Shown piece after piece: positions 19,661 through 27,512 of a stretch of DNA of 64,000 nucleotides. Numbering within the stretch: position 1 is the stretch's first letter; each line of letters begins with the position of its first letter. A model generated the notes under the pieces. It worked only from the letters and a program-made list of their open reading frames with translations, was not told where the DNA came from and ran no database searches. Origin of the DNA: Beijerinckiaceae bacterium (GTDB taxonomy: Bacteria > Pseudomonadota > Alphaproteobacteria > Rhizobiales > Beijerinckiaceae); contig CANGFT010000006.1 in the NCBI GenBank assembly GCA_947453205.1, positions 1 through 64,000 on the forward strand. The letters run 5' to 3'. The position numbers and the translations under genes were made by a program.

Positions 19661-19800
19661 GGGTTGCGCTCCTTGTCAGGATGTGTTGCGTCCGGTTGAT
19701 TGGGTGCGGGTTGGGCGGCGAAGAAGCTCAAGCTCTCTTTCTCCGCACTGACGAGGCCTGCTGGGCCGTCGTCAGTTTCGATCACATAGGCCTCGGGCAT
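19657..19800 (-). CDS. 47-aa small protein overlapping ssuA by ATGA (not in the ORF track)
   Basis: [47 protein letters not shown]. Stop TGA (19659-19657) overlaps the ssuA ATG (19660-19658). SD AGGA about 5-8 nt upstream. Confidence 0.6.
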   Translation of the reverse strand: MPEAYVIETDDGPAGLVSAEKESLSFFAAQPAPNQPDATHPDKERNP

Positions 19801-19808
19801 AGGTTTCC

Positions 19809-19911
19809 TGTCGCCGGCTTGCGCCAGCGTCCCGTGCTGATTTGGGAGGACCGGTTGACGTCAGGCGCGGGGGGAGGATCCCGCATAAGCCTCGGCGCAA
19901 CACCGGCGACA
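19809..19911 (-). ncRNA. Candidate structured 5' leader RNA (cis-regulatory) of the ssu operon
   Basis: Closing stem TGTCGCCGG/CCGGCGACA (9 bp), a 2x1 internal loop, then TTGCGCC/GGCGCAA (7 bp). Internal hairpin AGGC..GCGGG/CCCGC GCCT. The SD of the small ORF directly abuts the stem. Confidence 0.45.
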
Positions 19912-20211
19912 GAATGGGTGGAATTGTTGAGTCATGGCGATTTCACGCCTGCGCTTGGGCTGGTTCATCTGTGCCTCCAGATGGAGCCCACGAAGTCGCT
20001 TCGTGGCGCTTTAGCTCTTGGTGTCGCGGTGCAAGCTGCTCCGTCAAATCCCGCGGCGATCAAGATTTAATCCCGATCAACTTAGTCAGGGTATGTTTGG
20101 CGCTAAAAGGTGTCAACGAGATAACTATTTTTCATTTAGCAGGGCGCGAAGAATTTTTTTCTTCCTCCGTCGCCACGCAGCCAAATATGTCAGGACTTTA
20201 AAACTTATGTG

Positions 20212-21264
20212 CTAATGCGCCTTCCCCGGCACCTGCGCCTGCTCGAAGGTGGCCATATCCGCGTGGCAGGCGAGCGCCGCCTTCACGAGGCCGGCCGCCA
20301 GCGCCGCGCCTGAGCCTTCCCCAAGGCGCATGCCAAGATCGAGCAGCGGCTTCTTGCCGAGGCGGGCGAGCACCGCCCCATGGGCGCCCTCGACCGACAG
20401 ATGGCCTGCGAGGCAATGGTCGATGGCGTGGGGGTCGAGGGCGTGGAGGATGGCGGCGGCGGCCGTCACCACATAGCCGTCGAGGATCACCGGCACGCGC
20501 TCCATGCGCGCGGCCATGATGGCGCCGGCCATGGCGACGATCTCGCGGCCGCCAAGGCGGCGCATGACCTCCAGAGGATCGCTCAAATGCCCCTTGTTGA
20601 GCGCCACAGCGCGGCGCACCGCGTCGGCCTTGCGCGCGAGGCCCGCATCATCGACGCCCGTGCCGCGCCCCACCCAATCCTCCGCCTGCCCGCCATAGAG
20701 CGCATGATAGATCGCGGCGGCGACCGTGGTGTTGCCGATGCCCATTTCGCCAAGGCACAGCAGATCGGAGCCCCCCGCGATCGCCTCCATGCCGAAGGCG
20801 AAGGTCGCCGCGCAGCCCGCCTCGTCGAAGGCGGGCTCCTGCGTGATGTCGGGGGTGGGATGATCGAGGGCGAGTTCGAAGACCTTCAGCCCGAGGTCAT
20901 AGGCCGCGCAGATCTGGTTGATCGCCGCTCCGCCCGCCGCGAAATTCTCCAGCATGGCGCGCGTGACGGCGGCGGGATAGGCGGAGACGCCCTGGGCGGC
21001 CACCCCATGGTTGGCGACGAAGATCGCCACCACCGGGCGCTGCACGACCGGGCGGGAACGGCCCTGCCAGGCGGCCATATGGGCGACGATCTCCTCCAGC
21101 CGCCCCAGCGATCCCGGGGGCTTGGTCAACTGGGCGTCGCGGGCGCGCACGTCCTCCACGCAGGTCTCGGAGGCGGCGGGCATCAGGGGCAGAAGCGCGC
21201 GGATGTCGTCGAAGGGAAGGCCGGAAGCGGACATGGGGGCTCTCGAATGGGTTTCGGAGGTCAT
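20212..21264 (-). CDS. cobT: Nicotinate-nucleotide--dimethylbenzimidazole phosphoribosyltransferase
   Basis: LTKPPGSLGRLEEIVAHMAAWQ; VVAIFVANHGVAAQGVSAYP; LCLGEMGIGNTTVAAAI. Confidence 0.95.
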   Translation of the reverse strand: MTSETHSRAPMSASGLPFDDIRALLPLMPAASETCVEDVRARDAQLTKPPGSLGRLEEIVAHMAAWQGRSRPVVQRPVVAIFVANHGVAAQGVSAYPAAVTRAMLENFAAGGAAINQICAAYDLGLKVFELALDHPTPDITQEPAFDEAGCAATFAFGMEAIAGGSDLLCLGEMGIGNTTVAAAIYHALYGGQAEDWVGRGTGVDDAGLARKADAVRRAVALNKGHLSDPLEVMRRLGGREIVAMAGAIMAARMERVPVILDGYVVTAAAAILHALDPHAIDHCLAGHLSVEGAHGAVLARLGKKPLLDLGMRLGEGSGAALAAGLVKAALACHADMATFEQAQVPGKAH

Positions 21265-21312
21265 ATCGGGATCGCCGCAGATTGCATAGCCGGGCTCGAC
21301 AGGACGCGCGCA

Positions 21313-22110
21313 ATGGCCCATTCAAGAGCCATGCGCCCGATCAGCGACCTGCTTTTCTGCCTGCGATTCTACTCGCGGCTGCCGATTCCGGTCTTCCGGT
21401 TCGAAGCCGCGCCCCATGCCATGGACGCCTTTCCGCAGGCGGTGGCGCTCGCTCCCCTGGCGGGGCTGCTCATCGCCCTGCCAGCCGGCCTGATCCTGGC
21501 GGGCGCGGGCGCGGCGCTCCCGCCCGAACTCGCCGCCGTGCTGGGGCTGGCGGCCCTCGCCGCCACCACGGGCGCGCTGCATGAGGACGGGCTCGCCGAT
21601 GTGGCCGACGGCTTTGGCGGGGGGCGGACCATCGAGCGCAAGCTCGAGATCATGCGCGACAGCCGCATCGGCGCCTATGGGGGCGTGGCCCTCTGCCTCT
21701 CCCTGCTCGCCCGCTGGGCGGCCCTGACCGCCCTCTTGCGGATGGGGAGCGCGACGGCCTTCGTCGCCCTGCTCGCGGCCGCCGCCCTCTCGCGCTGGCT
21801 GGGCCTGCTGCCCATGGCCCTGCTGCCCCCCGCCCGCAAGGACGGCGCGGCCCATGCGGCCATGGGCCCTGAGCCTCGCGCCCTCGCCATTGGCGGCGCG
21901 CTGGCGCTGAGCGCAGGCCTCGCGCCCGCCTGGCTCGCGGGCGGCGCCATGGGCGTGACGCTCGCGGCGGCGGCGCTCGCTCTGGCGGCGGCGCTCGGCA
22001 TGGCGCATCTGGCGAAGCGTCAGATCGGCGGGCAGACCGGCGATGTCGCGGGCGCCGCCCAGCAACTGGCGGAGATCGCCTTTCTCATCACGCTCTGCGC
22101 GAGGATCTGA
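21313..22110 (+). CDS. cobS: Adenosylcobinamide-GDP ribazoletransferase
   Basis: CLRFYSRLPIPVF; GALHEDGLADVADGFGGGRTIERKLEIMRDSRIGAYGGVAL. Confidence 0.95.
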   Translation: MAHSRAMRPISDLLFCLRFYSRLPIPVFRFEAAPHAMDAFPQAVALAPLAGLLIALPAGLILAGAGAALPPELAAVLGLAALAATTGALHEDGLADVADGFGGGRTIERKLEIMRDSRIGAYGGVALCLSLLARWAALTALLRMGSATAFVALLAAAALSRWLGLLPMALLPPARKDGAAHAAMGPEPRALAIGGALALSAGLAPAWLAGGAMGVTLAAAALALAAALGMAHLAKRQIGGQTGDVAGAAQQLAEIAFLITLCARI

Positions 22111-22113
22111 CCC

Positions 22114-22311
22114 ATGGCCCGCATCTCGACACCCTGCGTCAGCTATTGCTGGACCGACCCCGGCCACGGACTGTGCGAGGGCTGCGGGCGCACCCGGGAT
22201 GAAATCGCCAAATGGTGCTTCATCACCGAGGACGAGCGCCTCGCCATCATGGCCGAACTGAAAGCGCGTCTCTCACGCGCCCTGGCTGAGAAGGCCGCGA
22301 AGGCTCAGTAA
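22114..22311 (+). CDS. DUF1289 domain-containing protein
   Basis: ISTPCVSYCWTDPGHGLCEGCGRTRDEIAKWCFITEDERLAIMAEL, typical Cys pattern. Confidence 0.88.
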   Translation: MARISTPCVSYCWTDPGHGLCEGCGRTRDEIAKWCFITEDERLAIMAELKARLSRALAEKAAKAQ

Positions 22312-23135
22312 CCCGCGATGCTCACGATGAAGCGGGTGGAGACCAGCAGCAGGAAGATGCCGAAGGCCCGCTCCAGCATGCGTTTTGGCATGGAATGGGC
22401 GAGCTTGACGCCGATGGGCGCCGTCCAGACGCTGACGGGGGCGAAGAGCGCGAGGCCGATCAGCGAGACATAGCCGATCGAGCCCGGCGGCAGCCCTTCC
22501 CGCGACCAGCCCGCGATCATCAGGCCCACGGCGCCGGGGATGGAGATCAGCACGCCCATGCCCGCCGAGGTCGAGACAGCCTGATGGATCGGGCGGTTGT
22601 AGAAGGTCATGAACATCGAGGAGAGCTGTCCGCCGCCGATGCCCATCAGCGCCGACAACACGCCGATGATGAGGCCATAGACCTTCATGAGGGGGCCAGA
22701 GGGCAGGTCATCGCCAAGGCGCCAGGAGAAATTCCCCAGAAGCCGCGCCGCGCTCAGGCCCGCCACGAAGACGAACACCAGCTTGAAGACGACCGGCGAG
22801 GCGAAGCTGGCGAGATAGGCGCCCACGACCACGCCCACGACGGTCGGAACCGCCCAGGCCCGCAGGATGGTCATGTCCACGGACCCCCGCGCCTTGTGGG
22901 CTGTGTAGGACCGGATCGAGGTGGGAATGATGATCGCCAGCGAGGTGCCGACCGAGAGCGGCGTGCTGACGGCGTCCGGCACGCCCAGAAACAGAAAGAG
23001 GTCATGCAGCACGGGCACGATGACCGCCCCGCCGCCGACGCCGAACACGCCCGCAAGCACGCCCGTGAGGGCGCCCGCCACTGCGAGGGACACCGCGAAA
23101 ATGGCGAAATCGCCGATGGAGACGCCTTCGAGCAT
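22305..23135 (-). CDS. Sulfite exporter TauE/SafE (TSUP) family membrane protein
   Basis: Multi-TM; GVLAGVFGVGGGAVIVPVL; ALMGIGGGQLSSMFMTFYN. Confidence 0.9.
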   Translation of the reverse strand: MLEGVSIGDFAIFAVSLAVAGALTGVLAGVFGVGGGAVIVPVLHDLFLFLGVPDAVSTPLSVGTSLAIIIPTSIRSYTAHKARGSVDMTILRAWAVPTVVGVVVGAYLASFASPVVFKLVFVFVAGLSAARLLGNFSWRLGDDLPSGPLMKVYGLIIGVLSALMGIGGGQLSSMFMTFYNRPIHQAVSTSAGMGVLISIPGAVGLMIAGWSREGLPPGSIGYVSLIGLALFAPVSVWTAPIGVKLAHSMPKRMLERAFGIFLLLVSTRFIVSIAGY

Positions 23136-23218
23136 GAGACCCTTCCGATATGATGGCCCCTTGTGCGCTCAAGCTGGCGAGCGCGCAATGGCGAAGGCGT
23201 GATCGAGCGGGGAAAAGC

Positions 23219-24253
23219 TCAGGCCGCAGCCGCCGCCGGGCGCACCAGACGCGCCGCATCGCGCAGGACATCAACCCCCGCCCCGCGCTTGACGCCCTCG
23301 GTGGCCAGATGCCGGCGCCAGGCGCGGGCGCCGGGCATGCCGCCGAACAGGCCGAGCATGTGGCGGGTCATGTCCGCGAGGCGGAAGCCCTCGGCGAGCC
23401 GCGCCTCCACATAGGGCAGATAGGCCTCGACGAGTTCGAAGGTGGAGGCGAGCGGGGCAGGCTCGCCGAAGATCTCAGGATCGACCCGCAGCAGAAGGTC
23501 GGTGTCGTGATAGGCCGCGCGGCCCATCATGACGCCATCCACATGGGCGAGCTGCCCGCGCGTCGCCTCGATGGTGGCGATGCCGCCGTTGATGGCGATG
23601 GGGATCTGCGGGAAGGCGCGGCGCAGCTCGTGGACCAGCGGATAGTCGAGCGGGGGAACGTCGCGGTTCTCCTTGGGGGAGAGGCCCTTCAGCCAGGCCT
23701 TGCGGGCATGGACGATCAGCGCGTCGGCGCCCGCGTCGATGACGCTCTGCGCCATGGCCCAGAGGGCTTCGCGCGGCTCCTGATCGTCGACGCCGATGCG
23801 GCATTTCACGGTCACGGGCACGGACACGACCGCCTTCATGGCCGCGACCCCCTCGCCCACGAGCCCGGGCTCGCGCATGAGGCAGGCCCCGAAGGCGCCG
23901 TTCTGCACGCGGTCGGAGGGGCAGCCGCAGTTGAGGTTCACCTCGTCATAGCCAAGATCCGCGCAGATCTTCGCGGCCTCGGCGAGCTTTGCGGGCTCCG
24001 AGCCCCCGAGCTGCACAGCGAGGGGATGCTCGGCCTGATCGAAGCCCAGGAGACGCGCGCGGTCGCCGAAGATGACGGCGCCGGTCGTCACCATCTCCGT
24101 ATAGAGCCGCGCCCGCCGGGTCATGAGGCGATGCAGGGACCGGCAATGCCGATCCGTCCAGTCCATCATGGGGGCGACGGAGAAGGTCCAGGGGTTATGC
24201 ACGGGTGGGGGGCTCCGGGGCGGATTGAACATAATCTTTGCTTTTAGGCGCAA
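23219..24253 (-). CDS. dusA: tRNA dihydrouridine(20/20a) synthase
   Basis: FSVAPMMDWTDRHCRSLHRLMTRRARLYTEMVTTGAVIFGD; VNLNCGCPSDRVQNGAFGACLM; HARKAWLKGLSPKENRDVPPLDY. Confidence 0.95.
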   Translation of the reverse strand: MRLKAKIMFNPPRSPPPVHNPWTFSVAPMMDWTDRHCRSLHRLMTRRARLYTEMVTTGAVIFGDRARLLGFDQAEHPLAVQLGGSEPAKLAEAAKICADLGYDEVNLNCGCPSDRVQNGAFGACLMREPGLVGEGVAAMKAVVSVPVTVKCRIGVDDQEPREALWAMAQSVIDAGADALIVHARKAWLKGLSPKENRDVPPLDYPLVHELRRAFPQIPIAINGGIATIEATRGQLAHVDGVMMGRAAYHDTDLLLRVDPEIFGEPAPLASTFELVEAYLPYVEARLAEGFRLADMTRHMLGLFGGMPGARAWRRHLATEGVKRGAGVDVLRDAARLVRPAAAAA

Positions 24254-24467
24254 ACGCCGCTACGCTTTGAACCTGAATCAGGAGCGCGCCCGTTGCGGAC
24301 GGCGCTCCCTCGCAATGAGCATATACGAAACTCTGCGCGCCAAAGCCATGAAAGCAGTCACGCAATATCTCACGAAATCCGTCAACCGATGAGCTGGACG
24401 GCAATCACACGGCAAGGAGGGCAAGGTCAATAGAGCAGCGGGTCCGCATTAAAAGTGGGAGAGATGA

Positions 24468-24881
24468 ATGGGAGATTTTCTTAATACCTATGGCATTTAC
24501 GCAATCCTGCTATTTTGCGCTCTTTTTGCGTGGGACATGTGGAAGCTCAAGCCGCAGTGGGAAAAAAAGATTATAATTCGCGAATGCGTGGGTTGGTTAA
24601 TTGCAATTATGATCTTAGTGCCCATTGCTATCGTGTCACATATGAACAAGACGGGACAAGAATTTGAGACAGTGGTAGGTGAAGTACAGGATACAATCCA
24701 AATAATTCTGATGAAGATCGAGATGTTTTGGTCATCCTCGATCATAGCAAAAATTTGGAATGCGGGGCCCATAGCGGAACTGAGACAATTAGCCTACTGG
24801 ATCATTTCCCTATTCTGTTTTTGGCAGCTTTTTTTAGAATTGATGTGGTTAATGTTACGGTCGGACGAGCATGAATATTGA
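24468..24881 (+). CDS. Hypothetical multi-TM membrane protein in AT-rich DNA
   Basis: MGDFLNTYGIYAILLFCALFAWDMWKLK...GWLIAIMILVPIAIVSHM...YWIISLFCFWQLFLELMWLML. Marked drop in GC; RBS gggagag. Confidence 0.6.
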   Translation: MGDFLNTYGIYAILLFCALFAWDMWKLKPQWEKKIIIRECVGWLIAIMILVPIAIVSHMNKTGQEFETVVGEVQDTIQIILMKIEMFWSSSIIAKIWNAGPIAELRQLAYWIISLFCFWQLFLELMWLMLRSDEHEY

Positions 24882-24979
24882 AAAAGAAGAATCATGATAG
24901 ATAGCTCGTATTCTTTGAATTTCTTAGCACGTGAAGCTGAACGTACACGCTTACGCCACAACCGCTCTGCGAGCGCAGA

Positions 24980-25195
24980 TCACCCGGCGGGTCGGTCCCC
25001 GCGCTTGTAGCGTTCGGCGCTGGTCCTGATGAATTGACCGACATCTCGCCATGTCTCATTCAAAGTTGAAATTTTACGACTGGAAAGCTGAAAGGCGCCT
25101 GAAAACAAAAGGAAGGGGGCGCTCAAACCGGAGGCGAAGCCAAACGCCAGCGCGCGGGCGTTGCGACGCCGGAATGACCTGTGCGCATGCTCCAT
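24980..25195 (-). CDS. Small hypothetical protein with one hydrophobic segment
   Basis: MEHAHRSFRRRNARALAFGFASGLSAPFLLFSGAFQLSSRK...; RBS AAGGAG upstream. Divergent to 25405. Confidence 0.4.
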   Translation of the reverse strand: MEHAHRSFRRRNARALAFGFASGLSAPFLLFSGAFQLSSRKISTLNETWRDVGQFIRTSAERYKRGDRPAG

Positions 25196-25325
25196 CTCAT
25201 GGCTCCTTCCACGTTGCAAAGATCATGTATGCTCCGCAAATGTCAAGACAGTCCGAAGGGCTGCGTGGGACGGGCCCTGAACGACCGCAACACTCAAGAC
25301 TAAGATACTGAAAAACAATTCATAT

Positions 25326-25339
25326 TTGACCTGCGTCAA
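25326..25339 (+). promoter_or_regulatory. Perfect FNR/FixK/NnrR-type binding site TTGAC-CTGC-GTCAA
   Basis: Exact TTGAY-N4-RTCAA palindrome, about 66 bp upstream of the next start codon. Confidence 0.65.
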
Positions 25340-25404
25340 AGACGTCCGGGCTGCGATGCGCGATAAGGGCGGCGAACTACCATCCGAAGCAGGAGGAGTT
25401 GGCC

Positions 25405-25608
25405 ATGAAAACGCTCGTCAAGACATCGCTTGCTTTTGCAGCAGGCGCGCTCGTCACCGTCGCGGCCATGCAGCTCGCGCCAAGCCCCGCCATATCGCAG
25501 GGGGCCGGCATCGCCCCGGTGCCTCCGCAATGCACGGGCTCGCGCATGCAGGTGCCAACCGCGCGCGGCCTTGAGTGGAAGCAGCTTGTGGTCTGCCCGC
25601 AGGACTGA
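25405..25608 (+). CDS. Small secreted/anchored hypothetical protein (67 aa)
   Basis: MKTLVKTSLAFAAGALVTVAAMQLAPSPAISQGAGIAPVPPQCTGSRMQVPTARGLEWKQLVVCPQD; strong RBS aggagg. Confidence 0.65.
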   Translation: MKTLVKTSLAFAAGALVTVAAMQLAPSPAISQGAGIAPVPPQCTGSRMQVPTARGLEWKQLVVCPQD

Positions 25609-25624
25609 CCACACATGATCGCAA

Positions 25625-25648
25625 CGTCCGGCGGGCGACCGCCGGACG
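25625..25648 (+). terminator. Strong hairpin with GCGA tetraloop (terminator or mRNA-processing element)
   Basis: CGTCCGGCGG-GCGA-CCGCCGGACG, 10-bp stem, followed by only a short T-run (cctttgc). Confidence 0.5.
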
Positions 25649-25670
25649 CCTTTGCGATGAAAGCGCAGCC

Positions 25671-25910
25671 ATGACCCCATCCAACGCAATAAGATCAGAC
25701 CAGGCGGCCGACGGCTCGCGCGCGACGCCTGAATGTCTTGAGTTTCTGGCGGGGCAGATCGCGACCCTGCGCGATCTGGTGGAGGGCCTGCGCCAGCGCG
25801 CGGATTCGACCGATTATAAGATCGCGGTCGAGGAGCTGCGCTTCGCCACGGAAGCCATCGAGCGCGCCTATGAGGATCTGCATTGCTTCGTCAGCGAGCA
25901 GGACGGCTGA
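25671..25910 (+). CDS. Small helical hypothetical protein (79 aa)
   Basis: MTPSNAIRSDQAADGSRATPECLEFLAGQIATLRDLVEGLRQRADSTDYKIAVEELRFATEAIERAYEDLHCFVSEQDG. Confidence 0.55.
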   Translation: MTPSNAIRSDQAADGSRATPECLEFLAGQIATLRDLVEGLRQRADSTDYKIAVEELRFATEAIERAYEDLHCFVSEQDG

Positions 25911-25930
25911 GGCGGCCACAGGGGGACTGC

Positions 25931-26416
25931 ATGAGACGCGTTCTTTGCGCAGCCACGCTCGCCGCAGGCCTCGCAGCCACAGGCCTCGTACTTGGCGCCC
26001 ATGCGCAAGTGGCCCCCTTCGCCCAGCGGCCCGACGAGCAGCCCGCCTCAGTGGGCGCGCTGAGCGACATGATGATCTCCATCCTGCATCGCCACGCCAT
26101 CTTGTGGATGGCCGGCGCCAGCGAGAACTGGCCCCTTGCGGACTATGAAGCGCGCCAGTTGCGCACGCGCTTCATGGAGGCGGCGCAGGTCTATCGCAAC
26201 ATTCCCGTCGAGACCGTCGCCGCCGCCACAAAGGCGCTGGACGAGCTGGCCCAGGCCATCGCCACGACGAACAAGGCGCAGTTCGCGCCGCGCTTTCTGG
26301 AGCTGACGCGCGCCTGCAACGCCTGCCACGTCTCCGCTGGCGTGGGTTTCGTGGTGATCGAGACGCCCCGCACCAGCCCCTTCACCAACCAGTCCTTCGC
26401 ACCGGCGCCCAAATAG
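25931..26416 (+). CDS. Exported protein with a single CxxCH heme motif (cytochrome c-like)
   Basis: Signal peptide MRRVLCAATLAAGLAATGLVLGAHA; LTRACNACHVSAGVGFVVIETPRTSPFTNQSFAPAPK. Confidence 0.75.
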   Translation: MRRVLCAATLAAGLAATGLVLGAHAQVAPFAQRPDEQPASVGALSDMMISILHRHAILWMAGASENWPLADYEARQLRTRFMEAAQVYRNIPVETVAAATKALDELAQAIATTNKAQFAPRFLELTRACNACHVSAGVGFVVIETPRTSPFTNQSFAPAPK

Positions 26417-26499
26417 TCGCGCGACGACTTTGATTCAGCGCAAGGCGCATCCGCGCAAGAAGAGCGAAGCTGCGCGAAAGTCTGGAGAGGACGGGTGAA

Positions 26500-27327
26500 A
26501 TGGCCATCAAGGATCTTTTGCTGCATATCGACACCAGCGACCGCGGCGCGGGGGTGGGTGATTTCGCGCTGTCGCTTGCGACCGAAATGGGCGCCCATCT
26601 GACGGCGGCGGGAGTCGTGCTGGAGATCGTGCCGCCCGCCTCCTTCATGGGGGAATATCCCTATGACATCATGGCCGAGGCCATAGATCAGGCGCGCAAG
26701 TCCGCCGAGCAGACCTATCAGCGCATCGCCTCCGCAGCGCCCGCGACGGTGCAGACGGAGCTGGTGGTGATCCAGGCCATATCCGGCCAGGCCCGCGAGG
26801 ACTTCGGGCGCCTCGCCCGGCATTTCGACCTGTCCATCGTCGGCCAGGGCGGCGATGAGGGCGGCAGCGATGACGAACTGATGGCCGAGGGCGCGCTCTT
26901 CTCATCGGGCAAGCCGGTCTTCATCGTGCCCAACATCCACAAGGGCCCCGCCAGGATCGGCAAGGCCATGGTGTGCTGGGACGGCGGCATCAACGCGGCG
27001 CGGGCGGTGGCGGGCTCGATCGACCTGTTGAAGCGCGCGGGCAAGGTCGAGGTCGTGACCATCGCGGGGCGCAACACATCCCACGACGATCTGCCCGGCT
27101 TCAACATCACCCGCCATCTGACGCGCCACGGCGTCTCCGCCACGCTGAAGAAGCTGCCCGCCGCGCAGGATGTGGGCGAGACCCTGCTCTCCTATGCGGC
27201 CGACAGCGGCGCAGACTTCATGGTGATGGGCGCCTATGGCCATTCACGGCTGCGCGAATTCGTGCTGGGCGGCACGACCCGCACCATCCTCAACTCCATG
27301 ACGGTCCCGGTGCTGATGGCGCACTGA
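26500..27327 (+). CDS. Universal stress protein (UspA family, two-domain length)
   Basis: IKDLLLHIDTSDRGAGVGDFALSLATEMGAHLTAAGVV...; C-terminal MGAYGHSRLREFVLGGTTRTILNSMTVPVLMAH. Confidence 0.93.
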   Translation: MAIKDLLLHIDTSDRGAGVGDFALSLATEMGAHLTAAGVVLEIVPPASFMGEYPYDIMAEAIDQARKSAEQTYQRIASAAPATVQTELVVIQAISGQAREDFGRLARHFDLSIVGQGGDEGGSDDELMAEGALFSSGKPVFIVPNIHKGPARIGKAMVCWDGGINAARAVAGSIDLLKRAGKVEVVTIAGRNTSHDDLPGFNITRHLTRHGVSATLKKLPAAQDVGETLLSYAADSGADFMVMGAYGHSRLREFVLGGTTRTILNSMTVPVLMAH

Positions 27328-27333
27328 GGGGGA

Positions 27334-27372
27334 CGCCTCCCGCGCCGGCCGGGCCCTGCGGGAGGCGGTTCT
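27334..27372 (+). terminator. Probable rho-independent terminator after the universal stress protein
   Basis: CGCCTCCCGC ... GCGGGAGGCG followed by gttctt. Confidence 0.6.
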
Positions 27373-27512
27373 TGTAACGATCATGTGAAACCACCCACCC
27401 CCGCCTTCGCCTATGGTCTAAGCGCGTAGTCCTGGCGCGGCGCTTGTAATTCCCGCATGGACGCTTAGCTTCGCAATTCATCGGAGCGGCTGGAGCGGGA
27501 GGGACGGCAGGC

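Noticed and set aside
19790-19870. Plus-strand CCCGTGCTGATTTGGGAGG...GCGCGGG resembles the SAM-II riboswitch 5' motif (GCUGAUUU with a closing stem)
   Set aside because: It lacks the downstream GCUAAA-type pseudoknot segment, and no methionine-pathway gene lies downstream on the plus strand. The minus-strand structure facing ssuA is the better-supported interpretation.
20380-21312. N-terminal extension of the 576-aa cobS ORF
   Set aside because: Antisense to cobT. CobS homology begins at about MAHSRAMRPISDLLFCLRFYSRLP, so the start was set at 21313.
21265-21312. Possible cobalamin riboswitch between divergent cobT and cobS
   Set aside because: The gap is only 48 bp, far too short, and contains no B12-box-like sequence.
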